Positions 1 through 8,924 are shown, numbered from the stretch's first letter. The stretch: DNA of 28,014 nt from CAZKYP01 sp964556885 (GCA_964556885.1 CAZKYP010000016.1:1-28014); one strand, 5' to 3'. A program made the numbers and translations. The notes: generated by a model not told the origin, from the sequence alone.

Positions 1-1
1 A

Positions 2-3000
2 ACCGCTAAAAGATATACAACCGGTTATGGTGGAGCAAACTATTACGGTACCGGTTGTGTAGTAAACCTTAATAAATGTGTATTAAGTGGCAACGCTTCG
101 CGACAACTGGATGCCACCGGATATGACGGAGGCGCCGAATATTATACGGAAGATTGTGAAGTTACAATCACCGATTGCGAACTGCTCGACAATCACGCCG
201 GATTTGATTTTGATGCAGGAGGTATATACGGACGAGGCGGCGGTCAATACTTCGGCAGCTTATGCAATATTGAAATCCAGGATGCCAATTACATTGATAA
301 TTCTTCTGCCGGTGACGGTGGCGGAATCTACTGTATGTCCGATTGCAGCCTCACTATCAATAACGGCAGCTTCATCGGCAACTTAAGCGATGGTTATTAC
401 GGTTCCGGCGGTGCAATATACGGCGGCGGAATATTCGACTATGAGAGTTATGTTTGGTACAACGGCAGCAAAATAACCATTGAAGACAGTTATTTCGGCA
501 ATAATGAAGCGGCGTTCGGAGGTGCACTGTACTGGTATGGCGACGAAGCGGAAGTATCTATTTCCGATTCTGTCATCAGTAATAACACAGCCGAGCATGG
601 TGGAGGTATGTTCTTCAGCAACGGCAGTCCGACGATTACTAACTGCAGTATTATAAGTAACAAGGCACAGGCCCGTTACTTCCTGCCGGACGATCCTGTT
701 TACCAGAACTTTTACGTATATCGCGATTATGAAAGGCCGTTCGGCGGCGGTGGCGGTATTTTCTGCTGGTCGTCGGGTGCTGTAATCGAGAATTGCTTCA
801 TAACCAACAATTCCGCGTCCGGATCGGGCGGCGGAGTCTATTTCAGCGGTGACACAAGCTTCCCGAAGCTTAAAAATTGTCTGGTCAACGAAAACTCGGC
901 CACACTCGACGGTGGTGGTGTTGTCTCGTACTGGTTCGCAACGCCAACCATCTCTAATTGCACAATTGCCAATAACATAGCAGATAATCCGGATGATACC
1001 GGCAAGGGCAAGGGCGGTGGTTTGTCCTGTTCATACGAGAGCCAGACAATTCTTACTGATAGTATCGTCTGGGGTAATACAGCCGCTAAGGGTAAGCAGA
1101 TTGTAATCGGCAGCGATAAAGAGCCGATTTATCTCGACAGGCCGGCTTCTCTGACGATTTCATACAGCGATATTCAGGGCGGCCGGAGCATAGATGCCGT
1201 TTATACAGAACCGGGACGTACACTCAACTGGCTTGACGGCAACATTAATTCCGATCCGTTGTTTGTCGAATCAAGATTCTTCCTGAGTCAGACAGCAGCG
1301 GGCCAGACGCGAAACAGTCCATGTTTGGATATCGGCAGCAGTATGGCGGCGGCACTTGGTCTTGACGTATTTACCACTCGCTCCGATGGTGTTGGCGATG
1401 CGGGTCAGGTTGATTTGGGATTCCATTATCCAACCGGCCAGGACCTGTATCAGTTAACCATCATAGTCATCGGCGAACATGGTACGGTCACACCAAGAAG
1501 CGGCGCATTCAACAAATATACCATAGTGACACTAAGAGCCAGACCGGAGACAGGTTATCAGGTAAGGTGGACCGGTACCGATAATGATATTTCCACCGCC
1601 CTGACCAACACCGTGACGATGGACTCGAATAAAACCGTTACAGTTGAGTTTGTCCAGAACGCCGGCAAGACAATAACCGTGCCTGGTAATTACCCGACGA
1701 TTCAGCAGGCAGTCAACAATGCTAAAAACGGAGATATAATTGTTGTCGATCCGGGTACCTATTACGGTGGGTATCGAGGTTATGTCCTTATAGTTGACAA
1801 ATCCGTTCTAATCACATCGAGAAGCCCGGACGATCCGAACTGCGTAGCCTCGACTATAATTGATGGTTACCGTACTACAAACGATTATGCCAACATAGGA
1901 GTAGCCTTCTCGACCAACACAAAATCAGGCACAATTCTTAACGGTTTTACAATACGGAATTGTGGTGGAAGTGCCGGTGATGGAGATGACGGCGATAGAG
2001 ATGCAAATCATCCTGACGGTTATGACGGAGGAACCTTAGATGGAGCTGGAATATACATTGAATCCGGCGGCAGTCCTATCATTAAAAACTGTGTCATCAT
2101 AAACAATCTGGTCCAGGGAGGAGATGGAGGAACAGGTGAAGACGCAGACGGAGATAACGAATTAAACGCAGGCCGAGGAGGCTGGGGCGGCTGGGCACGC
2201 GGCGGCGGTGCATATTGCGGCGTCGATAGCAGACCGCAATTTATTAACTGCACATTTGCAAACAATTCAGCTCGTGGTGGCAGCGGCGGCGATGGTGGTA
2301 ATGGAGATGATAACGGCGGCGAAGGTAACTACGGAGGCAATTACAGCAGGTCTCAGGCATATAACATCCATTCCGACAGTCTTACTATCGAATATGTCGT
2401 AGGCGATTTGTGGAGTGTCTGGACATGGGATGGCGCCGCTACATACGGGCCGATGTATGGTAAACCCAACTTAACATCTTATCTTGGTGACTATCGACTG
2501 TATTCAGGATACGGCGGCGGTGTATACTGTGATGTAGGAAGCAAAGTATCTTTTGATAACTGCAGAATCCAAGGTAATCGAAGTTACGGCGGCATGAGTG
2601 GAATTGGCGGCACTTATGCGGGTTCTGACAGAAACTTGGATCCACTTGTTGCTTATGAACTGCCAAGCTATGGAGCTGGTGTTTATTGTGCGAGTGAATC
2701 TACTATCAGCTTTGTAAAATGTCACTTTGAAGAAAATATCGCTTCTGTTGTTGTGGCCGGAGTCGATCCGAATCACCGCATCGATCCTTATATAGGATAC
2801 GGCGGCGGCGTATGTGCCGAAGGCAGTTCCGACGTTATCTTTGTCGACTGTAACTTTGTCGAAAATAGTTCTGACACTGGAGGCGGAATATATCTCAAAG
2901 ACACTAACGTCGATATTATCGACTGCAATGTGATCTCCAATTCCGCACTCCGTGGCGGCGGCTTAACCAGTGTTAATTGCTTAATAAACGTTCTGAGCAG

Positions 3001-4861
3001 TGAGATTGTTGATAACCGGGCGGAAACCGACGCGAATGACCCGAATGACGATAATGTTACAACAGCCGGTGCAGGCATGTACTGCTGGACCGGAGGTGTC
3101 AATGTTCAGGACTGCAACGTCACCGGTAATATATCAAACTTCTCCGGTGGTGGTATATATTTACGGTCCAACGGCGCTTCGATTTTCAACAGTCTGTTTA
3201 CGAATAACGGCGCAGGCAGAGACGGCGGCGCTATTTCGGCTAACTGGTCGGCAACTCCGATAATCTCTAACTGTACATTCGTAGGAAATGCGGCTATAGG
3301 TAACATAGGCCAAACAAACAAGACCGGCTACGGCGGCGGCCTTTACTGCTCATCCCAGACCGAATGTACGGTTATCGATAGTATCTTCTGGAATAACCAG
3401 GGACTGAAAGGCACCGCAATCGCACTGGGAACAAGTCTCGAATTCGATCCCAGACCTTCCAAACTTAATATCTCATATAGTGATGTTAAGAACGGACAAT
3501 CCGGAGTTTTTGTCGACAGCACATGCACCCTTAACTGGGGCGAGGGTAATATCAACGGGGACCCGTTGTTCAAATCCGGGCGGCTTGGCGGTTACTACCT
3601 TAGCCAGAGAAAAGCAGGTCAGTCAAAGGACAGCCCCTGCGTCGATGCAGGCAGCGATTATACACACTTGACCGGTCTGGTGGGATATACAACACGAACC
3701 GACGATGTTGCCGACAGAGGCAGACTCGATATGGGTTATCACCATTCTATGACGGAGCCTTGTCGTCTGTGCGACCTTGCCTTTGACGGAATTATCAACT
3801 TCCGTGACTTTGCAATGCTTGCCCAGAAATGGCTGCGTGAAGGCTGCAACGAAGCAGGTGGCTGGTGTGACGGAGCCGATATTACATCCGACACATTTGT
3901 TAATATGTCGGATGTTGCATTCCTTGCTGATTGCTGGCTTGTCCAGGATACTACCGCCCCGCTTCCGAATCCAAGCAGGTGGGAGAAAGAACCCAATTCG
4001 ACATCGGGCGGCTCTATAAAAATGTCGGCCGAAAGATCTTACGATGCATGGGGATGGGATGTGGAATACTACTTCGAATGTGTCGGTGGGGATTGTCATG
4101 ACAGCGGCTGGCAAAAGGATCCGAACTATACAGATACAGGTCTGGCTACAGATGCATTATACGGTTACAGAGTTAAGGCACGAGACGGAGTAGACAACGA
4201 AACTGAATGGTCGGAAACCAGATACGCAGGCAGGGATAATATGCCCCCGGCGCCGGCGCCTCATATAATGAGCATCGTTGCGGCCTCGGAAACATCAATC
4301 ACGATGATAGCTTCAACAGCCTATGATGATGCCGGGGTTCAGTATTATTTCGAGTCTGTAACCGACGGCGGACATGACAGCGGCTGGATTGATGATCCGA
4401 ATTATACCGATGTCGGCCTTACTCCAAATACTGAATACGGATATCGGGTCAAAGCCAGAGACAGATCGACCCAACAAAACGAGACTGATTGGTCAAATAC
4501 GGTTTATGCTACAACGATAATGGCAGTGGATACGACAGCTCCGACGCCCAACCCGATGACATGGGATGCAACCGAAGATGCGAACGGTGTAGACGGAACG
4601 CCTCATGAAATTTGGGGAGGAACAGGCGTCTTTGACTACTGGGCCGAAATGACGGCTACTGTTGCGGTAGACGACAGCGGCGGACCTGTGGAGTACTATT
4701 TCCAGTGTACAACACAGGCTGGTTTCAGCAGCGGCTGGCAGGCGAGTAATATATATACCGTCCTTGTTGGCAGGAGTGGACAGGGTCATCGATTCAGAGT
4801 CAAGGCCAGAGATCAGTTCGGCAATGAAACCGGATGGTCGGTCATAGATGTAGCAGACTGA
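2..4861 (+). CDS. Giant secreted right-handed beta-helix protein with dockerin and Fn3-like modules (5' end missing)
   Basis: The frame is open from the first bases of the window, so the true start lies upstream; 1619 residues are visible. Two beta-helix modules (about residues 1-480 and 553-1250) are built of short Gly-Gly-rich rungs with Asn ladders, as in pectin-lyase-fold and Pmp-like repeat proteins. Each module ends in the same cap, with ISYSD, NWxxGNIN, DPLF, SPCxDxGS and TTRxD motifs. Between them, residues about 483-552 resemble a divergent InlB B-repeat. The second module opens with a PTIQQAVNNAKNGD-type motif. Residues about 1254-1317 form a dockerin-like pair (DLAFDGIINFRDFAMLA and a second copy ending in FLADCWL). 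Three Fn3-like modules follow (about 1317-1410, 1413-1503, 1510-1619), each with a YYFE/YYFQ, DSGW or SSGW, and YRVKARD/FRVKARD signature. Family knowledge suggests an extracellular or surface carbohydrate-related or adhesive role; the substrate is unknown. Confidence 0.93.
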   Translation, partial: TAKRYTTGYGGANYYGTGCVVNLNKCVLSGNASRQLDATGYDGGAEYYTEDCEVTITDCELLDNHAGFDFDAGGIYGRGGGQYFGSLCNIEIQDANYIDNSSAGDGGGIYCMSDCSLTINNGSFIGNLSDGYYGSGGAIYGGGIFDYESYVWYNGSKITIEDSYFGNNEAAFGGALYWYGDEAEVSISDSVISNNTAEHGGGMFFSNGSPTITNCSIISNKAQARYFLPDDPVYQNFYVYRDYERPFGGGGGIFCWSSGAVIENCFITNNSASGSGGGVYFSGDTSFPKLKNCLVNENSATLDGGGVVSYWFATPTISNCTIANNIADNPDDTGKGKGGGLSCSYESQTILTDSIVWGNTAAKGKQIVIGSDKEPIYLDRPASLTISYSDIQGGRSIDAVYTEPGRTLNWLDGNINSDPLFVESRFFLSQTAAGQTRNSPCLDIGSSMAAALGLDVFTTRSDGVGDAGQVDLGFHYPTGQDLYQLTIIVIGEHGTVTPRSGAFNKYTIVTLRARPETGYQVRWTGTDNDISTALTNTVTMDSNKTVTVEFVQNAGKTITVPGNYPTIQQAVNNAKNGDIIVVDPGTYYGGYRGYVLIVDKSVLITSRSPDDPNCVASTIIDGYRTTNDYANIGVAFSTNTKSGTILNGFTIRNCGGSAGDGDDGDRDANHPDGYDGGTLDGAGIYIESGGSPIIKNCVIINNLVQGGDGGTGEDADGDNELNAGRGGWGGWARGGGAYCGVDSRPQFINCTFANNSARGGSGGDGGNGDDNGGEGNYGGNYSRSQAYNIHSDSLTIEYVVGDLWSVWTWDGAATYGPMYGKPNLTSYLGDYRLYSGYGGGVYCDVGSKVSFDNCRIQGNRSYGGMSGIGGTYAGSDRNLDPLVAYELPSYGAGVYCASESTISFVKCHFEENIASVVVAGVDPNHRIDPYIGYGGGVCAEGSSDVIFVDCNFVENSSDTGGGIYLKDTNVDIIDCNVISNSALRGGGLTSVNCLINVLSSEIVDNRAETDANDPNDDNVTTAGAGMYCWTGGVNVQDCNVTGNISNFSGGGIYLRSNGASIFNSLFTNNGAGRDGGAISANWSATPIISNCTFVGNAAIGNIGQTNKTGYGGGLYCSSQTECTVIDSIFWNNQGLKGTAIALGTSLEFDPRPSKLNISYSDVKNGQSGVFVDSTCTLNWGEGNINGDPLFKSGRLGGYYLSQRKAGQSKDSPCVDAGSDYTHLTGLVGYTTRTDDVADRGRLDMGYHHSMTEPCRLCDLAFDGIINFRDFAMLAQKWLREGCNEAGGWCDGADITSDTFVNMSDVAFLADCWLVQDTTAPLPNPSRWEKEPNSTSGGSIKMSAERSYDAWGWDVEYYFECVGGDCHDSGWQKDPNYTDTGLATDALYGYRVKARDGVDNETEWSETRYAGRDNMPPAPAPHIMSIVAASETSITMIASTAYDDAGVQYYFESVTDGGHDSGWIDDPNYTDVGLTPNTEYGYRVKARDRSTQQNETDWSNTVYATTIMAVDTTAPTPNPMTWDATEDANGVDGTPHEIWGGTGVFDYWAEMTATVAVDDSGGPVEYYFQCTTQAGFSSGWQASNIYTVLVGRSGQGHRFRVKARDQFGNETGWSVIDVAD

Positions 4862-4878
4862 CGACAAAACAAACAAAT

Positions 4879-4926
4879 AAGCAGATAGTTTGCGCGCATA
4901 TAAAGTTGCGAACAGACTATCTGCTT
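4879..4926. terminator. Bidirectional hairpin terminator between convergent genes
   Basis: An 11-bp perfect inverted repeat (AAGCAGATAGT at 4879-4889, ACTATCTGCTT at 4916-4926) closes a 26-nt loop that itself contains GC-rich complementary bits (TTGCGCG and GTTGCGAAC). It lies between the stop codon of the beta-helix gene and the stop codon of the leftward aroC-like gene. Downstream of it on the plus strand the sequence is T-rich; on the minus strand the flank also reads TTATTTGTTTG. The placement and symmetry fit a shared intrinsic terminator. Confidence 0.75.
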
Positions 4927-4932
4927 GTTGTA

Positions 4933-6255
4933 TTATTTAGCCTTTAACATCTGATAGCCGTAATGTGCAATCAGATGATCAAGGATGATAATCGAGGTGT
5001 AATTCTCAGCAACGGGCCATATACGAGCCACAATAGTCGGATCACGTCTGGTTATGGCCGCCAGGTCTTTATTCTCAAGCGTGTATTTGTCAATCGTTTT
5101 TTGGGCCTTGTCGATTGTCGGTGTAGGCTTGACGGCAAGCCGGACAATTATGGATTGGCCCGTGGCCAGGCCGCCTGTGATGCCGCCGGCGTTATTCGAA
5201 TCGAAAACGACTTTGCCCCCTTCTGACCGCATCTGGTCGTTATTTTGATATCCGGTCATATCCTTAACAGCGAAACCGGCACCGACCTCCACACCTTTGA
5301 CGGCACCGATACCAAGCATCCTGCCCAGCTCACCATCGAGCTTATAGAACACCGGCTCGCCCAGACCGACCGGTACACCTGTTACGATAACTTCGACAAC
5401 ACCCCCTGCCGAATCACCGGTGGCGGATATACGATTGCACGCCTCGACCATGCCATCGGCGGCATCAATATCTGGACAGTTCACTACCGGATGGACGCCA
5501 TATTTTTCCCTTATAGCTTCCGGTGTTAGCTTTGGAGCTTTGTCTCTTATTTCATCAATCTGCTGTTCGATTTCAGCAAAGATCCTGGCCTTTTCAAGAA
5601 ATCTCATCTCCATAGTAATGCGGCCTTTGATGTAGATTTCCTGATAGAACGGATCGAGGTCGTGTCGCATCTTCTTATACTTATCCGTAAAGTCGAGAAC
5701 CTTCTCGGCGTTTATGTCGGGACAACGAACTCCTGCGATTTCCTTCACGTACGAAAACACATTGATCCCACACTTTTTCAATACCTTTTTGGCAACGTAT
5801 CCGGCTGCGACGATGGTCGAAGTATAACGTCCGCTGAAAAAACCGGCCCCGATTGCATCATCATCCGGGCCATATTTTACGAAAGACGCATAAGATGCGT
5901 GGCCCGGACGGGGTGTGCGGTTCGTGTCCTGGTACTGCTTGATATGGATGAAATGACGGTCCAGATTGGGTATGAGAATCGATAACGGGGTGCCGTTCGT
6001 GTGATTCCTGTTACCGGCGCCTTCAATTGTATCGGCCGCATTTAAGCCGTTATAAATAATCGGAAGGTCCGGTTCTTTTCGCGGGCTGGATAATTCATCG
6101 GCGCCCGGCTTTCGCAGCAGCAAATCTCCATATATTTCCTGTTCGGTCAGAAGCATTCCCGGCGGAACGCCCTGCAGAACCGAAGTAAGTCCCTCCTGAT
6201 AGGAGCCGCCGGCGACCGTAACCTGAAAACAGCGTCCAATATGACATCCAATCAT
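4933..6255 (-). CDS. aroC: Chorismate synthase family protein, divergent, with internal insertion
   Basis: 440 residues, longer than the usual roughly 360-400. Chorismate synthase converts EPSP to chorismate using reduced FMN. Family features seen: PPG at 31-33, RKEPD at 59-63, PRPGHASY at 115-122, KYG, the second family signature (GFFSGRYTSTIVAAGYV, 138-154), CPD at 260-262, GDSAGG at 280-285, VPVGLGEP at 294-301, KGVEVGAGF, and NNAGGITGG at 354-362. Odd points: the normal GESHG near the N-terminus reads GGSYQ (17-20 region), so the first catalytic His is Tyr19, while the second catalytic His is kept (His119). RHDP-type motif reads RRDP (403-406). An approximately 80-residue stretch (about 175-258) with a second CPD appears inserted. 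Start ATG has AAAGGG 8 nt upstream. It follows aroA on the same strand, so shikimate-pathway context is strong, but activity is uncertain. Confidence 0.85.
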   Translation of the reverse strand: MIGCHIGRCFQVTVAGGSYQEGLTSVLQGVPPGMLLTEQEIYGDLLLRKPGADELSSPRKEPDLPIIYNGLNAADTIEGAGNRNHTNGTPLSILIPNLDRHFIHIKQYQDTNRTPRPGHASYASFVKYGPDDDAIGAGFFSGRYTSTIVAAGYVAKKVLKKCGINVFSYVKEIAGVRCPDINAEKVLDFTDKYKKMRHDLDPFYQEIYIKGRITMEMRFLEKARIFAEIEQQIDEIRDKAPKLTPEAIREKYGVHPVVNCPDIDAADGMVEACNRISATGDSAGGVVEVIVTGVPVGLGEPVFYKLDGELGRMLGIGAVKGVEVGAGFAVKDMTGYQNNDQMRSEGGKVVFDSNNAGGITGGLATGQSIIVRLAVKPTPTIDKAQKTIDKYTLENKDLAAITRRDPTIVARIWPVAENYTSIIILDHLIAHYGYQMLKAK

Positions 6256-6301
6256 CGTTAATGCCCTTTCAAATAACCAAAATTCGGGGTGATTGTACTG
6301 T

Positions 6302-6341
6302 TTTCCGGCTTGAAAGGCAAGGCAAAACTAAAGCCCGGAAA
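6302..6341 (-). other. Intercistronic hairpin between aroA and aroC
   Basis: TTTCCGGCTT (6302-6311) is complementary to AAGCCCGGAAA (6331-6341) with one bulged base. It sits in the 138-nt gap between the two shikimate genes and has no T-run behind it in the direction of transcription, so it looks more like an mRNA-processing or stability stem than a terminator. Confidence 0.35.
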
Positions 6342-6393
6342 GACTGTGAGGATTGATTGTAAAATTCGTTGTTTTGGATAAAGTTGAAGTGTA

Positions 6394-7674
6394 TCAGTCC
6401 TGAAGTTCCATATCCGCCCCAAGGCTTCTCATAAGATCCACAAACTGGGGGAATGTAACGCTCATCGCCTCGGCCGTATCTATACTGCATGGCTCATTCA
6501 GAAGCATGGCAGCCAGCGAGAGAGCCATTACGATTCGATGGTCGCTTCTGCCGTCCAGAGCGGCCGGTTTCAGCCGGCTTCGCCGAATAACAAGACCGTC
6601 GGGCAATTCTTCGACGTCGGCATCCATTTTTTTAAGCTCTTCCGCCATACATTTAATTCGGTCGGTTTCCTTTGTTCTTGCCTGCGGTACGTTTATAAGT
6701 CTCGTTTGGCCCTCGGCAAACGCTGCTGTAACAGCCATGGCGGGCAACGCATCGGGTGTCGCATTCATATCAAGCTCAGCGCCTTTTAGTGAAGAGGCTT
6801 TTACAGTTACTGAATTCGATCCAATTCTAATATCGGCCCCCATTTCCCTGAGATAATCCACCACAGCCTTGTCGGGCTGACTATCCGAGAAATCCAGTCC
6901 GTTCAAGATCACCTCCTCTCCAATCAGAGCGGCGGCACAAAGGAAAAAAGTAGCGCTTGAAAAATCTGCGGGTATCGCGGACTCATATGCCTTATAAGAT
7001 TGTCTGCCTTTGACCCGGAATTTTCGCATTTGCTGATTTTCATATTTTATCTGCTGCTTGTCGAGCCAGTCGAGTGTCATCTGAACATAACCAGGCTCAT
7101 TAAGCACAGTGACATCTATCTGGGTATCTTTTTCGGCCAACGGCGCACATAAAAGCAAACTGGATAAATACTGACTCGTAAATGCGGCGATGGACGTCCT
7201 GCCGCCTTTTATCTGTCCCATTACTTCAACGGGGGCTTTTCCGTTATTCTTAAGACTGCGGCACTTCGCTCCCAGCTCATTCAGCGAGTCAATCAATGGT
7301 CCGACGGACCGGCTTTGAATTTGATTATCACCGGTAAATCCTATTAACCGCCCAGGCTCGGCCAGGGCCGCCGAACCCATCGCAATACGTAACGTTGTTC
7401 CGGAATTACGGACATCAATGATTTCTCCCGGTATTGCGATTCGGCCGCCTGTACCGGTAACTTTCCATAGATTCGAATCAGAGGCATCAATACCGGCTCC
7501 CAGCGCCCTGTAGCAATCGACGGCCGCTTGTGTATCGTGTGATTGCAATGGAGCACGAATAAGGCTTTGCCCCTTAGCCAGAGAGGCTATTGCAACAGCC
7601 CGAATCGTATGAGATTTCGAGCCAGGAATGGCCACTGCCCCTGATAACCGAGATTTTCCAACTATTAATTTCAT
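6394..7674 (-). CDS. aroA: 3-phosphoshikimate 1-carboxyvinyltransferase (EPSP synthase)
   Basis: 426 residues, normal family length. EPSP synthase joins phosphoenolpyruvate and shikimate 3-phosphate in the cytoplasm, one step before chorismate synthase. The sequence shows the N-terminal PGSKSHTIR (17-25, with Lys20, Ser21 and Arg25 for shikimate phosphate), the NSGTTLR loop (90-96), a second PEP-binding arginine at 122, the TSQYLSSLL segment (166-174), the catalytic Asp in TPDALPA (308), the KETDR motif (335-339) and SDHRIVMA (377-384). The GNAGT and MxxRP signatures are altered (RNSGT, IQSRS) but keep the key arginines. ATG start at 7674 lacks a clear Shine-Dalgarno. It lies upstream of the aroC-like gene on the same strand and is probably cotranscribed with it. 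Confidence 0.95.
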   Translation of the reverse strand: MKLIVGKSRLSGAVAIPGSKSHTIRAVAIASLAKGQSLIRAPLQSHDTQAAVDCYRALGAGIDASDSNLWKVTGTGGRIAIPGEIIDVRNSGTTLRIAMGSAALAEPGRLIGFTGDNQIQSRSVGPLIDSLNELGAKCRSLKNNGKAPVEVMGQIKGGRTSIAAFTSQYLSSLLLCAPLAEKDTQIDVTVLNEPGYVQMTLDWLDKQQIKYENQQMRKFRVKGRQSYKAYESAIPADFSSATFFLCAAALIGEEVILNGLDFSDSQPDKAVVDYLREMGADIRIGSNSVTVKASSLKGAELDMNATPDALPAMAVTAAFAEGQTRLINVPQARTKETDRIKCMAEELKKMDADVEELPDGLVIRRSRLKPAALDGRSDHRIVMALSLAAMLLNEPCSIDTAEAMSVTFPQFVDLMRSLGADMELQD

Positions 7675-8062
7675 AATATCACATAGATTGTTTTTTGTTG
7701 TTAAGAGTCGTTTTGTACCAGAAACGAGGAAAATTTGGAAGAAAATTGTACCTGCAATATGTAAATCTTATGTCTCATAATCGATGCTTGTTATAGGACT
7801 TCAACGCCGGGCATGTCCTACTTCTTCCATATCTATTGTCCAATTTTGCCGTGTTATTGTGAAAAATAGTAAGAAAATATAAAAAATTCGTGTTTTTTTT
7901 GCGGATGTTTGTCCTAACAATCGAAAATATATTAACCGGACACATAATATTGCCCGGGGTAATAAGGTATATGCTTATAGTTTCGTCAAAACTAATATGG
8001 ACTTGCATCAACGGATTACGCGGGTTCGACTCGCTTCAAATAAGCTGAAAGGAGATATGAGA
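7675..8062. other. Divergent intergenic region, AT-rich, no gene seen
   Basis: This 388-base stretch separates leftward aroA from the rightward SAP-like gene and must hold promoters for both. It is AT-rich with several A and T tracts. I found no convincing pair of -35 and -10 boxes, no tRNA and no plausible ORF. A TTCGACTCGC-like string near 8025 resembles a tRNA T-arm but does not fold as one. Confidence 0.5.
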
Positions 8063-8281
8063 ATGCCTGTATCGACTAAAAAAGAAAAAAGCATGACTAT
8101 GCCTCAGATACAAACGAAGGCCCGTGCACTTGGAATCGTTCCGGGAAAAATGAAAAAAGCAGAGCTTATACATACCATACAATCCGCAGAAGGAAATACA
8201 CAATGTTACGGCAGGTCCAATGGTTATTGTCCCTATACCGATTGTTGTTTTATGAAGGATTGTCTTAAAACAAAGCTGTGA
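8063..8281 (+). CDS. Small SAP-domain-like protein with C-terminal cysteine cluster
   Basis: 72 residues if started at the ATG at 8063, chosen because AAAGGAG (8048-8054) lies 8 nt upstream; an earlier ATG at 8057 is too close to it. Residues 12-43 (MPQIQTKARALGI, GKMKKAELIHTIQ) match the helix-extended-helix SAP/Rho-N-like pattern found in nucleic-acid binding modules. The tail has five cysteines (48, 56, 61, 62, 67) in a CYG-GYC-CC-DCL arrangement that suggests metal binding. The same SAP plus Cys-tail architecture occurs in small proteins of sulfate reducers and other anaerobes (family recollection, not searched). Function is unknown; DNA or RNA binding is an inference. Confidence 0.75.
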   Translation: MPVSTKKEKSMTMPQIQTKARALGIVPGKMKKAELIHTIQSAEGNTQCYGRSNGYCPYTDCCFMKDCLKTKL

Positions 8282-8363
8282 ATCTTAACTTTTTCCCGAA
8301 AGATGTCCCGGCGTATCGCCGTTTAATGAATCTTTAAGGTCTCAAAAAAAATATTGTATTTTG

Positions 8364-8392
8364 TTGACAATTGCCGTTTTTAACGGTAATGT
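8364..8392 (+). promoter_or_regulatory. Putative promoter of the cold-shock gene with palindrome in the spacer
   Basis: A perfect TTGACA (8364-8369) is followed after 17 nt by TAATGT (8387-8392), a weak -10. The spacer contains a perfect inverted repeat CCGTT-TTT-AACGG (8374-8386), a position where a repressor would block RNA polymerase. It lies 105 nt before the GTG start of the cold-shock gene. Confidence 0.45.
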
Positions 8393-8405
8393 CACTGATG
8401 TGTTA

Positions 8406-8455
8406 AGGGGTATTAATTTGTCCCTCGGATTTTGCCCCTGAAATAAAAAGAGGGA
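8406..8455 (+). other. Interlocked complementary segments in the cold-shock leader
   Basis: AGGGG (8406-8410) can pair with CCCCT (8435-8439), and TCCCTC (8421-8426) with GAGGGA (8450-8455). The two pairings interlock, so they form either a pseudoknot or two alternative stems. They lie in the untranslated leader upstream of the cold-shock start, where cspA-type mRNAs carry temperature-responsive structure. Confidence 0.35.
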
Positions 8456-8496
8456 ACTAAGTATTGCGGGTTCCGGACAGGCCCAAGGAGAACATT

Positions 8497-8700
8497 GTGG
8501 ACAAAGGTAAAGTGAAATGGTTTAACGAAAGGAAGGGGTTCGGTTTTATTATTCCTGACAATGGCGGTGAGGACCTTTTTATCCATCACTCGAACATTGC
8601 CGCGGAGGGATTCCGGTCTTTGGAAGACGGCCAGGCTGTGGAGTATGAAGTTGCCCAGGGCAAGAAAGGCCCGGAGGCGACTAATGTGCGTCCATGTTGA
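8497..8700 (+). CDS. Cold-shock domain protein (CspA family)
   Basis: 67 residues, normal for CspA. It is a single OB-fold that binds single-stranded RNA and DNA, acting as an RNA chaperone. KGKVKWFNERKGFGFI at the N-terminus contains RNP1 (KGFGFI), and DLFIHHSNI contains RNP2; the end has the usual EYEVAQGKKGPEATNV. The GTG start is chosen because AAGGAG (8485-8490) sits 6 nt upstream and because the protein then begins at the canonical position; an upstream in-frame TTG at 8464 would add an atypical tail. A strong terminator follows. Confidence 0.95.
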   Translation: MDKGKVKWFNERKGFGFIIPDNGGEDLFIHHSNIAAEGFRSLEDGQAVEYEVAQGKKGPEATNVRPC

Positions 8701-8736
8701 GGCTATAAAACTTATTTCCGGATCAAAAAAAACCGC

Positions 8737-8770
8737 AAGGCCCTGCCGAAAAGCAGGGCTTTCTTTTTTT
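8737..8770 (+). terminator. Rho-independent terminator after the cold-shock gene
   Basis: A 10-bp stem (8737-8746 with 8753-8762, one G-T wobble) with a CGAAAA-type loop is followed by TTCTTTTTTT. This is a textbook intrinsic terminator 36 nt after the stop codon. Confidence 0.9.
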
Positions 8771-8924
8771 ACATTTTAAATAAACAACAGTTGTATATCA
8801 TCTTAACCGGCAATTTTATCTTCCATACAATTTCAATCCGTGATATTGTACGATATTATGTGGTTTATAACCGGTTCTTAAAGACACTGCAAAAACAGCC
8901 GGAACAAAAGAAAAGGAGGTTGTC

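Noticed and set aside
3623..4114. Long minus-strand ORF of 163 codons inside the beta-helix gene
   Set aside because: It is antisense to the well-supported dockerin and Fn3-like region and has no protein-like features.
5245..5985. Plus-strand ORFs antisense to the aroC-like gene
   Set aside because: Conserved chorismate synthase motifs on the minus strand explain the coding potential.
8018..8040. GCGGGTTCGACTCGC resembling a tRNA T-arm
   Set aside because: It cannot form a 5-bp stem with a 7-nt loop and no other cloverleaf arm is present.
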